A DNA stretch of 64,000 bases from Pantoea rodasii (GTDB lineage: Bacteria > Pseudomonadota > Gammaproteobacteria > Enterobacterales > Enterobacteriaceae). The stretch spans positions 124,001 to 188,000 of the forward strand of contig NZ_MLFP01000086.1 of assembly GCF_002095465.1 (NCBI RefSeq). The letters run 5' to 3'. The notes beneath the pieces are model-generated. The model was given only the letters and a program-made list of their open reading frames with translations, was not told the DNA's origin and searched no databases. A program made the translations under genes and the position numbers. This document shows, piece after piece, positions 37,622-46,199 of this stretch (the first letter of the stretch is position 1; each line of letters begins with the position of its first letter).

Positions 37622-38758
37622 ATGGCACCCTATTGGGTTATATCCGGACTGTTGCTTCTGATTTCATTGAGTGAGCTTATTGTCAAAAAAGATGAGCGCA
37701 CTTCGGGTCTGATGCTCTACCTGCTGTGTATCTCAACCGCTATCCTGATTGTGTTTGCCGGGATTCGAGGTTTAGGTACTGGCATGGATGATCAGCAGTA
37801 TCGGTCATTTTATACCGGCTTCATTGAGAGTCTGCAGATCAACGGCTTTAGCGCCACAATCGCGCTCTTCCGTTATGAGCCGCTGATTTTTGCCATCGCC
37901 TGGCTAACCAGTCTGGTTTCCAGTAATGCTGACACTTTCTTATTTGTATTCAGTATCCTGGCGGTAGTCACCAATGCGGTGTTCTTCCGTAAAATGTCAC
38001 CGTATCCGATCCTCGCGCTGGCACTGTATTCCGCCCACATCTACATCAACAAAGACATGAACCAGATTCGCTTTGGTCTCAGCTCTGCGCTGTTTTTGGG
38101 TGTGCTCTGGTGTCTGTATCTGAAGCGTTACTGGGGAGCGTTCGGTTTTTTCCTGCTCTCTTTCTTCAGCCACAACACCGGGATTATGGTGGTCACGGTC
38201 CTGCCATTCCTATTTATCCGTCAATGGCGTTATTGGCCGGTGCTGATTATCCTGCTGAGCATCCCGATGTCGAAGTTCGGCGGGACAGGCTTTATCAGCT
38301 TGATCAGTGCGCATATGGGATCAATGGGGGAGAGGGCGGAAGGCTACAGTGCTGAAACATCGAATACTGCGGATGGCAGCATCTTCTCGGTTTCTAACCT
38401 TAAAAACATCATGCTGGTGTGTATTTTTGTCTATTTCATGCTCACCGATGAATTGAAACGCAACAACTCTGAGCAGTGGCGTTTTAACTATCTCATGATT
38501 GTGACCTTCGCGCTGGGCGGGGCAATCAGGATCTTCTTCTATAACTATTCATCCGGGGCAAGGCTTTCCAACTACCTGTTGCAAGTTGAACCCATTCTAC
38601 TGACCACGTTGATCTATCAATCGCGGCAATTATTAAAACCGGCGATGTTCGCGATGTTCAGTTTCTTTCTGGTTTATTACCTCTACTACAACACCATCTC
38701 GCAGAAACAGGCCGTTGTCGGCTACGAGGTGGCGCAGGAGTTCAAAATCTTTAGGTAA
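37622..38758 (+). CDS. wzy: Exopolysaccharide polymerase, Wzy/EpsG-like (AmsC/WceL position)
   Basis: 378 residues, very hydrophobic, with about ten membrane helices and a periplasmic loop in the second half (around HMGSMGERAEGY), the usual Wzy/EpsG architecture. Start ATG 37622 is preceded by AAGGAATG. The early GIRGLGTGMDDQQYRSFY stretch is typical of EpsG-type proteins. It occupies the place of amsC directly after wzc. It would link flipped repeat units in the periplasm. Wzy sequences diverge strongly, so the call rests on topology and position. Confidence 0.8.
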   Translation: MAPYWVISGLLLLISLSELIVKKDERTSGLMLYLLCISTAILIVFAGIRGLGTGMDDQQYRSFYTGFIESLQINGFSATIALFRYEPLIFAIAWLTSLVSSNADTFLFVFSILAVVTNAVFFRKMSPYPILALALYSAHIYINKDMNQIRFGLSSALFLGVLWCLYLKRYWGAFGFFLLSFFSHNTGIMVVTVLPFLFIRQWRYWPVLIILLSIPMSKFGGTGFISLISAHMGSMGERAEGYSAETSNTADGSIFSVSNLKNIMLVCIFVYFMLTDELKRNNSEQWRFNYLMIVTFALGGAIRIFFYNYSSGARLSNYLLQVEPILLTTLIYQSRQLLKPAMFAMFSFFLVYYLYYNTISQKQAVVGYEVAQEFKIFR

Positions 38759-38770
38759 TGGAGAGGTAAC

Positions 38771-39502
38771 ATGACGAGAAAATTAATGGTTTTAGCCCTC
38801 GCGCTGGCGCCCCTTGCGGCGCTGGCGGCACCGGGTTTAAGCACGCTGCAGATTGACGCATTTGGTGATTCCACCACTGCCGGTGTCATCAGCAAAGACC
38901 GTAAAAGCAGCATCACCAAAGCCAGTGAAATCGGTGAATTGACGCAAATGTTGCAACAGCAATATGGCGATCGGGTCAACATCGTGGTGAAAAACCACGG
39001 CGTTCCCGGTGCGCAGGCCGCTGAGCTGCTGTATCCGCATGGTGGCGATGATCAAAGCCATTGGGAGGATTTAATGAAAACCTCCCCGGCCAAAATCGTT
39101 CTGATCAACTATGCCATCAACGATGCCCGACACTATTTTTTCAAGGATAAGGATGTGCACCTTGAAAGCCCTGAAGAGTATGGGCGGATTATCACGCGCC
39201 TGGTTGAAGTGGCGAAGCAGAACCATAAACAGGTTATTTTGCAGGAGCCGAATCCGATTTGCGGCAAAGCGGAACGCTGGAATGTTTGGCCCTACGTCTG
39301 GCAGCTCAACCAGGTGGCTAAACAGCAACAGGTTGCCGTGGTTCAGCAGTATAGCGTGATTAAAAAAGATCGTGATTGGCAGTCGCAAATGTCCGACGAC
39401 TGTATTCATCCGCTGGAGTCACTGTATAAAGCCAAAGCGGATCGTACCTTTAGTATTGTTAGCCCACTTGTTCAGCAAAGTCTTGCGCAGCAAAGCCCCT
39501 AA
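38771..39502 (+). CDS. Secreted SGNH/GDSL hydrolase, probable polysaccharide esterase
   Basis: 243 residues with a Sec signal peptide (LALALAPLAALAA, cleavage near residue 20). SGNH blocks are visible: nucleophile S34 in FGDST, an Asn of block III in LINYAIND (113-118) and the D210-CI-H213 dyad in DDCIHP. The enzyme would hydrolyse O-acyl esters in the periplasm. Start ATG 38771 follows GGAGAGG. It lies between wzy and an acyltransferase, so an attractive reading is removal or trimming of acyl groups on the exopolysaccharide. The E. amylovora ams operon as I know it has no such gene at this place. Confidence 0.82.
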   Translation: MTRKLMVLALALAPLAALAAPGLSTLQIDAFGDSTTAGVISKDRKSSITKASEIGELTQMLQQQYGDRVNIVVKNHGVPGAQAAELLYPHGGDDQSHWEDLMKTSPAKIVLINYAINDARHYFFKDKDVHLESPEEYGRIITRLVEVAKQNHKQVILQEPNPICGKAERWNVWPYVWQLNQVAKQQQVAVVQQYSVIKKDRDWQSQMSDDCIHPLESLYKAKADRTFSIVSPLVQQSLAQQSP

Positions 39503-39535
39503 CCTTGTTGTGTCGATTTTATAAGGGATCCTGAT

Positions 39536-40717
39536 ATGTACATCATGATTATGGTGGTTTCATTCTGTCTTGCGTTGCTAATTTTACATGCCTGCTCCTA
39601 TCATCGCGGTATTTATAATGATAAAGGCGTGAAGAGTATTTCGGGCCTGCGTGCTTTTCTTGCCAGCATTGTCGCCTTTTCTCATTTTGTTCATTATATC
39701 TACGGGCTGGATCAACCGTGGATTTATGATAAAAACTATTTTGCCTGGTTCTCTGAGGGCAACTTTTTTGTGAACTCGGGTAAGTTCGGCGTGCTGCTGT
39801 TCTTTATGATTTCGGCTTTCCTTTTTTATCGCTGGCTGGATAACGACACGCTCACCCCTGCGCAGTTGACGGGGAAACTCTGGCGTTCACGCGTCCGACG
39901 TATCGTCCCGATGTTTTGGTTCTCAGGTTTCGTTATTTTTACCATTGGTGCGCTGCAAGGTGCGCTGGTGCCGCCATTGCAAGCAGCGAAAGATGCCGTT
40001 TTATGGCTGCTGTTCATTGGCAGTTACAACGTTGGCGAGCTGTCTACGGCGGTGGTGAACTCCGGCGTGGAGTGGACGCTGCGTCTGGAATGGCTGCTGT
40101 ACTTGTCTATTCCCATGATTTATTTCCTCAATCGTTTAACGCGCGGGAAATACAAAACCCTGCTGATCCTCTCGTCTATCGGCGTTATTTTCATCATTGC
40201 CGTGGCGTTGCGCTTGTATGGCAAAACCTATACCGATCCGCGCCCGGTGCTCGGCTTTGCGATGGGGTATTTTGCATATAAGTACCGCGATAGATTTGTT
40301 GGTCTACGCCATTCCCGCAGTGCGGCATTCCTCAGTCTTGGATTGGCCGTCTTCTCTCTGTTCTTCACGTCGAATACCTTCTTCTATGTCATTTTCCTGA
40401 TTTCCCTGACGGTGATCTTCTTTGTTGTCAGCAGCGGTAATTCGCTGATGGGACTGCTGGAAAATAAGACCTTGATGTCGATTGGTGAAGTGAGCTACAG
40501 CCTGTATTTGATTCATGGCGTGGTGCTGTACGGTATTGAGCAAATCCCGCCGACGTTATATGCGCATAATTACTGGATGTTCACGCTGTTATCAACACTG
40601 TTCTTTGTTGCGGCGTTTTATGTCGCAAAAATGACCTATCTTTGGGTGGAAAAACCGTTTATCGGTAGCAGTGGCGGTAAGTCTAAAGCAGCAACCAAAG
40701 CAGCAGCCGAAAATTAA
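39536..40717 (+). CDS. Acyltransferase 3 family membrane protein (O-acyltransferase)
   Basis: 393 residues with about ten membrane helices. The N-terminal SISGLRAFLASIVAFSHFVHY carries the Arg/His pattern of the acyltransferase-3 family (OafA, Oac, WcaB-unrelated), and VSYSLYLIHGVVLY near residue 325 is another family hallmark. Such proteins move acetyl or other acyl groups onto sugars at the membrane. Preceded by AAGGGATC. It directly follows the SGNH hydrolase, which suggests a paired acylation/deacylation unit within the exopolysaccharide operon. Confidence 0.85.
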   Translation: MYIMIMVVSFCLALLILHACSYHRGIYNDKGVKSISGLRAFLASIVAFSHFVHYIYGLDQPWIYDKNYFAWFSEGNFFVNSGKFGVLLFFMISAFLFYRWLDNDTLTPAQLTGKLWRSRVRRIVPMFWFSGFVIFTIGALQGALVPPLQAAKDAVLWLLFIGSYNVGELSTAVVNSGVEWTLRLEWLLYLSIPMIYFLNRLTRGKYKTLLILSSIGVIFIIAVALRLYGKTYTDPRPVLGFAMGYFAYKYRDRFVGLRHSRSAAFLSLGLAVFSLFFTSNTFFYVIFLISLTVIFFVVSSGNSLMGLLENKTLMSIGEVSYSLYLIHGVVLYGIEQIPPTLYAHNYWMFTLLSTLFFVAAFYVAKMTYLWVEKPFIGSSGGKSKAATKAAAEN

Positions 40718-40786
40718 GAATTTGACTGATTACCTTCGCTTAATATTCGTATTACTGTTAACCAGAAGTTTTTAGAGGTACTGGCA

Positions 40787-41704
40787 ATGCAGGATATTCG
40801 TTTCTCAATTGTAATTCCCGCGTATAACGCGTCGAAGTCGATTGTCACGACGCTGGATTGCGTCAAAGCGCAAACCTATCGCAATTTCGAAGTCATCATC
40901 GTGGATGACAAATCGGCTGATGCCGCTGAACTGGCGCAGGTGGTGCGCAGTGAGCGTTATCAGGATCTGGACATCAAACTTGAGCTGTCTGAGGTAAAAC
41001 TCAACGGTGCCGGTGCCCGCAACAAAGGTATCGAACTGGCTGAGGGCGATTTCATCAGCTTCCTCGATGCAGATGATGAGTGGAGCGTCGATAAGCTGCT
41101 CACCGTTTATGACACCATCACCCGCCTTGAAGCACAGGGTAAGTCGAACTATCTGATTTTCAGCCAGGTGAACATTCATCAGGATGGCCGTTTCCTCAAG
41201 GTGATGCCGATGCAGGAACCGGGCAAGAATGAAACCATCGCTGAATATCTGTTTGGCTGTTATGGCTTCATTCAAACCAGCACCATTGTGTTGAAGCGCG
41301 AAGATGCCGATAAAATCCGGTTTGATGCGCGTTATATTCGCCATCAGGATTACGATTTCTGCATCCGTGCTGACCGCATGGGCTATGAATTTGTGATGAT
41401 TGATAAGCCGCTCGCGACCTACCATCTGGTGACCAAATTTGGTTCCAAGCACAAAGGCGAGTCGGTGAAGTACTCCTTCTTCTGGCTGGACACCATGAAG
41501 CCGCACCTCACGGCACGTGATGTCCATACCTATAAAGCGTTCAAGCTGCCGCTGCGCTACAAGATGGATGGCAAATCTCTGCAGGCGAGCGTCAGTTTCG
41601 CGCGCTACTTCTTCCTGACCAATCGTGATAACCGGGCTTATTTCCTGAATCGACTGTTCGATAAGGTGAAGTCGCGCTTCTCGGGCGGGCGAGCCGTCTC
41701 CTGA
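40787..41704 (+). CDS. amsB: GT2 glycosyltransferase (AmsB/WceB-like)
   Basis: 305 residues with a GT-A fold start FSIVIPAYNASKSI and metal-binding motif in FLDADDEW. No membrane helices are evident, so it should act on the cytoplasmic face of the inner membrane, adding one sugar to the lipid-linked repeat unit. Length and position fit AmsB of the amylovoran cluster. The sugar and linkage cannot be read from sequence. A terminator-like hairpin follows. Confidence 0.82.
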   Translation: MQDIRFSIVIPAYNASKSIVTTLDCVKAQTYRNFEVIIVDDKSADAAELAQVVRSERYQDLDIKLELSEVKLNGAGARNKGIELAEGDFISFLDADDEWSVDKLLTVYDTITRLEAQGKSNYLIFSQVNIHQDGRFLKVMPMQEPGKNETIAEYLFGCYGFIQTSTIVLKREDADKIRFDARYIRHQDYDFCIRADRMGYEFVMIDKPLATYHLVTKFGSKHKGESVKYSFFWLDTMKPHLTARDVHTYKAFKLPLRYKMDGKSLQASVSFARYFFLTNRDNRAYFLNRLFDKVKSRFSGGRAVS

Positions 41705-41727
41705 TTCACTTTATAAAAATTTCACTT

Positions 41728-41752
41728 GCTCCCGCACCGGGAGCAATTTTTT
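41728..41752 (+). terminator. Intrinsic terminator-like hairpin inside the operon, after the first GT2 gene
   Basis: GCTCCC-GCACC-GGGAGC is followed by AATTTTTT. It lies 24 bases after the stop of the GT2 gene and 20 before the next gene. Read-through again would depend on RfaH-modified polymerase. Confidence 0.75.
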
Positions 41753-41771
41753 GGTTCCTGACACTCCGGGT

Positions 41772-42464
41772 ATGCAAATGACAAATCATGTTGGCACCGT
41801 CGGTATTGTGATGCCGATGTATAACGCGCGTAAAACGGTATTGCGTGCGGTTGAGTCGATCGTCAATCAGACCTATAGCGACTGGCATCTTTATTTGGTT
41901 AACGATCAGTCCACTGATGATTCGCTGGCCTATGTGCGCGAACACTGCACGGATGCGCGTATCACCATTCTGAACAATGAAGTCAACCTCGGTGCGGCGG
42001 AAACGCGTAACGTGGGTCTGCGTGCCGCGAAAGAAGAGATCATCGCGTTTCTCGACAGTGACGACGAATGGCACGCCGATAAACTCGCCGAACAGACCGC
42101 AGCGATCGCGGCGGGTGATGATTTTGTCATCACGCATTATCACTACAAAACCAAAACCGCCGACCACGATATTCTCTACAGCAAACCCTATCTGCAGCAG
42201 GAAAACTTCGTGAAGAAGCAGTATCGTGTCTGCTTCTCTTCCGTATGTTTCCGCCGTCCCCCTCAGGGCATCTTCTTCCAGCGTAAAGGGCATGAAGATT
42301 TCCTGTTCCTCTACGAACTGTTCCTCCGCTACAAGCAAGCTCGGGTGATCCAGAAAACGCTGGTCAACTATTACGAGCTGGGCGATTCATTGTCTCGCAA
42401 CAAGAATAAAGCGGCGAAATGGCATCTCGAATTATTAAGAATTATCTATAAAACAATCCGTTAA
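41772..42464 (+). CDS. GT2 glycosyltransferase
   Basis: 230 residues from ATG 41772 (MQMTNHV; ATG 41778 is equally possible, and the TTG at 41751 lies in the terminator). GT-A opening VGIVMPMYNARKTVLRAV and metal-binding FLDSDDEW are clear. It is shorter than most GT2 enzymes, and the C-terminal acceptor part is compact but ends naturally (LLRIIYKTIR). It is one of three glycosyltransferases in the cluster, so a repeat unit of at least four sugars is likely. It may correspond to AmsE, but I am not sure. Confidence 0.82.
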   Translation: MQMTNHVGTVGIVMPMYNARKTVLRAVESIVNQTYSDWHLYLVNDQSTDDSLAYVREHCTDARITILNNEVNLGAAETRNVGLRAAKEEIIAFLDSDDEWHADKLAEQTAAIAAGDDFVITHYHYKTKTADHDILYSKPYLQQENFVKKQYRVCFSSVCFRRPPQGIFFQRKGHEDFLFLYELFLRYKQARVIQKTLVNYYELGDSLSRNKNKAAKWHLELLRIIYKTIR

Positions 42465-42567
42465 AAATTTATTACTATTACACCTGGTATATGGTGAATG
42501 GCGTCCTTTTCGCCCTTAAGCATCGCTAACCAGCGGTTTTGTTCTTTATTGAGGTGGAAAGCGTTTC

Positions 42568-43602
42568 ATGAAAAAGATTGTTTTAGTGATTAAAGATGCC
42601 TACTCCTACGCGGGCACCGAGAACATCTGCAACTTCATGTCGGAGTGCCTGGGTGAGCAGCACGCCGTCACTATTTTCTCGCTGGAAGGGCAGGGTAAAA
42701 CCTTTTACCCGTTCGATCGTGTTAAAGAAATCGTCAGCTTTGAAGGCCACAGCAACCCGATTAAAAGCGCCGTGGCACGTATTCATCAGGAAGGCTTCGA
42801 CAGCGTATTCCTGATCAGCATGGGCCGCCTGAGCGTGATGTTCGCCTTCTGGAATTTGATGGCGATGAAGAAAAAACGCTTTAAAGCCTACGCCTGCGAA
42901 CACATTGCGATTAACTCCTTCAGCAAGCCCATTAAAGCACTGAAGTGGATGCTACTGCGCTATTACGACCAGGTCATCGTCCTTACCGATAAAGATCATC
43001 AGGTGTTCAATCGCTGGAATATCGCCAGCAAGCAGATTCCTAATCCGGTGGTGTACAAGGCGTTTCAACGTCAAACCCGCAGCCGTCAGGCGCTGGCGGT
43101 CGGTCGTCTCGATAATCAAAAAGGCTTCGATCTGCTGCTGGATATCTGGGCCGACTTCAGTAAAACCCATCCTGAATGGAAGCTGGTGATTGCCGGTGAT
43201 GGCGAACTGCGCCAGCAGTTGCACGATCAGGCTACCGCGTTGGGTATCAACGGCAGCGTTAACTTTGTTGGCAAGGTCAGCAACATTAACGATTACTACC
43301 GCGACAGCGACATGGCGTTGATGACTTCACGCTATGAGGGTTTGCCGCTGGTGCTGCTGGAAGCGAAATCCTGGTCACTGCCGGTGGTGGCCTATGACTG
43401 TCCAACCGGTCCGCAGGAAATCATCAATCACGGTGAAGACGGTTTCCTGGTGCCGATGAATGACAAATCAACGTTCCTGGCGCGCATGGAACAGCTGGCC
43501 AGCGACGATAGCCTGTTCTACGCCATGAGCGAAAAAACCAAAGAAACTGCGCTGAAGTTTGACGGCAATCAGATCAAACAAAGCTGGCTAGCCTTGGTTT
43601 AG
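42568..43602 (+). CDS. amsD: GT4 glycosyltransferase (AmsD-like)
   Basis: 344 residues with a GT-B fold. AVGRLDNQKGFDLLLDIW and LVIAGDGELRQQL mark the nucleotide-sugar domain, and RYEGLPLVLLEAKSWSLPVV contains the EX7E-type donor motif. Start ATG 42568 follows GAGGTGG. It adds one sugar to the repeat unit at the cytoplasmic face. The gene's TAG stop is formed at the first bases of an ERIC element. The match to AmsD is by recall of the family, not alignment. Confidence 0.82.
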   Translation: MKKIVLVIKDAYSYAGTENICNFMSECLGEQHAVTIFSLEGQGKTFYPFDRVKEIVSFEGHSNPIKSAVARIHQEGFDSVFLISMGRLSVMFAFWNLMAMKKKRFKAYACEHIAINSFSKPIKALKWMLLRYYDQVIVLTDKDHQVFNRWNIASKQIPNPVVYKAFQRQTRSRQALAVGRLDNQKGFDLLLDIWADFSKTHPEWKLVIAGDGELRQQLHDQATALGINGSVNFVGKVSNINDYYRDSDMALMTSRYEGLPLVLLEAKSWSLPVVAYDCPTGPQEIINHGEDGFLVPMNDKSTFLARMEQLASDDSLFYAMSEKTKETALKFDGNQIKQSWLALV

Positions 43603-43721
43603 CCAAATAATTCATGCCGCAGGAAGGCGGCAAGTGCTTGAGTCCCCGTGAGCTTACTCTAGTAAGTGACAGGGGCGAAGGCAGGCAGCCAACGCCCCTG
43701 TGGCGTGAAGTATGACGGCTA
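43600..43721. repeat. ERIC (IRU) element in the exopolysaccharide operon
   Basis: Terminal arms TAGCC...TTCATGCC and GGCGTGAAGTATGACGGCTA are inverted, and the inner segment holds GAGCTTACTCTAGTAAGTGA and GGCAGCCAACGC, the recognisable ERIC core. It spans the stop codon of the upstream glycosyltransferase and fills most of the gap before amsF. As RNA it forms a long hairpin that could affect stability or processing between the two genes. Confidence 0.92.
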
Positions 43722-43780
43722 AATGCCTCCGGGATCACATTTATGGCTGTTACGCAGCCCATGACCACGGGATTTAGAGC

Positions 43781-45991
43781 ATGAAAAGAAGAGAAGTCTT
43801 GCAAACCGCAGCCTCCTCCATTGTTGCCGCGCTTTCAGTGAGTGCGTTTTCCAGCTATGCGGCAAAAAGTGGTCAACCTGCTTTGAAAGCTGTCGATCCG
43901 TCCAGCGTGCCGCAGGGCGATGTGCCGATTTTGACGCCGGAAAATGTCTACACCATGCCACCACAGTTCTGGCAGAACTTTGAGGGCAAATTGTGGATCG
44001 GCCAGGCCGGTCAGGATGCCAGCAAAGCGGGCAACCAGATTCCGGTTTTCCTGCGCGATGCCAGCGGCAAAGTGTCACAAATAAGCCAGCCTATTGCGCT
44101 GAACAAGGGCAACTTCGCGCAGTTTATCCACGATAATGCGGCGTTAATTGCCAATCCTGCTCACTCTATGGTGGTGGAAGACGATCAGGGTAATACGCTG
44201 TTTTCGATTGCAGATGTCTCGCGCCCGAACCAGAGCAACTTCAGTCAGCGTCTGGCGCAGCCGAATGGCTATCAGCTGATTGGTGAAATTCCGTCGGTTG
44301 AGGAACTACGTAAAACGCGTCCGCTGTTCGCCGGTGCCAAAATCAAGCTGAAAAGCTGGCATGAAGGCTTAGAAGTGGGCGGCGGCGAATTCGTTGGCGT
44401 GTTTGGTGACGGCAAAGATGATGGCGGCGTTATTTTCAGCGGTAAAGGCTTCTATTGGCGTCGCGTGGTTGAAGATTTTAACCGCCTGACGCTGTCCGAT
44501 TTTGGTGCGATTGCCGATGCCAAAACTGATGCCGCGCCAGCGATAAAAGCCATGTATCAGTGGTCAATTGATGCCAATCAGCAGATCTGCGTGCAGTTCC
44601 CAGCAGGTAATTTCTTCGTCACCGAGTGTGATTTCGGTAATGAAGGGCGACGTTTCTTCCGTATCTCCGGCGCGATGGTCAATTTTGGCTATTTCCCGGC
44701 GACCACGCTGACGTCCGACGGTCGCTCTGAATTCCTGTTCCAGGTGAACGCGCGTTGGACTGAAATCTCCAATCTGATTTTCAACGGCCAAAACGACAAG
44801 CGCCCCAACAAGCAGGGGCTGTTCCGCAATACCTGTCCCGGCGGGCAATTTTTCCGTGGTGCCTGCCTGCGCTTCAATCAGGTTGGCGGGGTGTCGCTGA
44901 GCTTACTGGACACGCTGGATTGTAAAATCGACCAGTGGTACGCCAATGCCTGTACCGGCGATGTGATCAAAGCCAGTTGGTCAGGCCAAAAGGCCGGCGC
45001 CTGGGATCACAGCACCGCGATTGAACTCTCCAACTTCAACGCCCAGCACTGTAAAGGCGGCAAGGTGTTGAATCTGCCACGTTGCAGCCAGTCGATCATT
45101 CATAACGGCTGGATCGAGCACAGCGAGTTTCCCGGTGACATCTCTAACGGCCAATGGATTATCGATGCGCTCAGCATTGAAGACTGTAAAAATCCGCTGA
45201 TCGCGCACAACTCGCGCCTGAACATGCGCCAGACCAACCTGCAAGCGGGCAGCTGGATCGACAACTCAATGGAAGGCGAGCGCTGGCTCAATATCTGGGA
45301 GATGGGTTCGACGCGCGTGGAGTCTTACGGTGTCGCCATCGATGGCAGCCTGAAATACAACTACATCACTTCGCGCTTTCGCCTGGCGAATAACACTAAT
45401 CAGGAAACCTGGTTTGAACTCGGCAACTTCTACTCACCTACGGTGGGAGACAGCTGGGAGATCGAGGTGTTTGGCCAGTCGCAATTCAATAACGGCACTG
45501 CAAATCAGCCGATGATGGATGTCATTGATGGCAAAGGCACCGGCGGCCGTGCGGTTATTCATCTGCAACGCAAAACCAAAAATGCGGAAGCCAGCTGGTC
45601 AGCCGAAGGCAGCTCACCGGTGGTGGATGTGCGCTTTGAACCGCGTACAGAGACGGACACAAAAGTGTTCGTCAAGCTGGCCGGTTGGACGCCAACCACC
45701 GCCATTTTGATTAAAAGCACCGCCAAGGATCGCTTCCTCACCGGTCGCTGTGCGCGTGTGGATGCCACCATGGAGCAGGGCAGTCCTGCCAGCGGCAGCC
45801 AGCAGGCACCGCAGCGCTTCAGCCTGCACAATGGCAAAGCGGGCATTGGCGGCAATGAGCAGGGCGATCTGCTGCTCGCCTCACGCGCGTTGAAAGCGGA
45901 ACAGGTGGATACGCGAGAACCCAAAGGTTTTGTGTCAGTGGTGATCAACGGCGAACAAGTAGCAATGCCGTATTTTGCAGTGAAATCTTGA
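43781..45991 (+). CDS. amsF: Tailspike-like beta-helix protein of the exopolysaccharide operon (AmsF/WceF)
   Basis: 736 residues. The N-terminus MKRREVLQTAASSIVAALS has a twin-arginine-like or Sec signal. Residues about 50-150 (LWIGQAG, NQIPVFLRDASGKVSQISQ, NPAHSMVVEDDQGNTLFSI) closely resemble the head-binding domain of P22-type phage tailspikes. From about 237 (LTLSDFGAIADAKTDAAPAI) a right-handed beta-helix of the pectate-lyase-3 kind follows, then a beta-rich C-terminal domain. WceF of stewartan systems is known as a tailspike-fold glycan hydrolase, so periplasmic trimming or release of polymer is likely. Catalytic acids were not identified. Confidence 0.85.
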   Translation: MKRREVLQTAASSIVAALSVSAFSSYAAKSGQPALKAVDPSSVPQGDVPILTPENVYTMPPQFWQNFEGKLWIGQAGQDASKAGNQIPVFLRDASGKVSQISQPIALNKGNFAQFIHDNAALIANPAHSMVVEDDQGNTLFSIADVSRPNQSNFSQRLAQPNGYQLIGEIPSVEELRKTRPLFAGAKIKLKSWHEGLEVGGGEFVGVFGDGKDDGGVIFSGKGFYWRRVVEDFNRLTLSDFGAIADAKTDAAPAIKAMYQWSIDANQQICVQFPAGNFFVTECDFGNEGRRFFRISGAMVNFGYFPATTLTSDGRSEFLFQVNARWTEISNLIFNGQNDKRPNKQGLFRNTCPGGQFFRGACLRFNQVGGVSLSLLDTLDCKIDQWYANACTGDVIKASWSGQKAGAWDHSTAIELSNFNAQHCKGGKVLNLPRCSQSIIHNGWIEHSEFPGDISNGQWIIDALSIEDCKNPLIAHNSRLNMRQTNLQAGSWIDNSMEGERWLNIWEMGSTRVESYGVAIDGSLKYNYITSRFRLANNTNQETWFELGNFYSPTVGDSWEIEVFGQSQFNNGTANQPMMDVIDGKGTGGRAVIHLQRKTKNAEASWSAEGSSPVVDVRFEPRTETDTKVFVKLAGWTPTTAILIKSTAKDRFLTGRCARVDATMEQGSPASGSQQAPQRFSLHNGKAGIGGNEQGDLLLASRALKAEQVDTREPKGFVSVVINGEQVAMPYFAVKS

Positions 45992-46056
45992 GGTGATTAA
46001 CCGGCAGTGGGTGCAGCAAGGCGCCCCTGCCAAAGCAGTTAATGAGTCGGCAAGGA

Positions 46057-46072
46057 GCGGCCTTTAGGCCGC
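46057..46072. other. Short perfect hairpin between amsF and amsJ
   Basis: GCGGCC-TTTA-GGCCGC forms a tight stem-loop. A run of seven T starts about 18 bases later, too far for a normal terminator. The rest of this 208-base gap holds no gene; GGAG at 46190-46193 is the ribosome site for amsJ. Confidence 0.45.
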
Positions 46073-46199
46073 CCGTTCAGGGACAGATTTTTTTATTTTG
46101 GGCATTGTTCCCATTGCAGTTTTTTATCACAGAGTTCACTTTGCCCGTTCAGGAAATGGCGTGGCTTGTAAAAATTAAAAAAATTTATCTGGAGTATTT

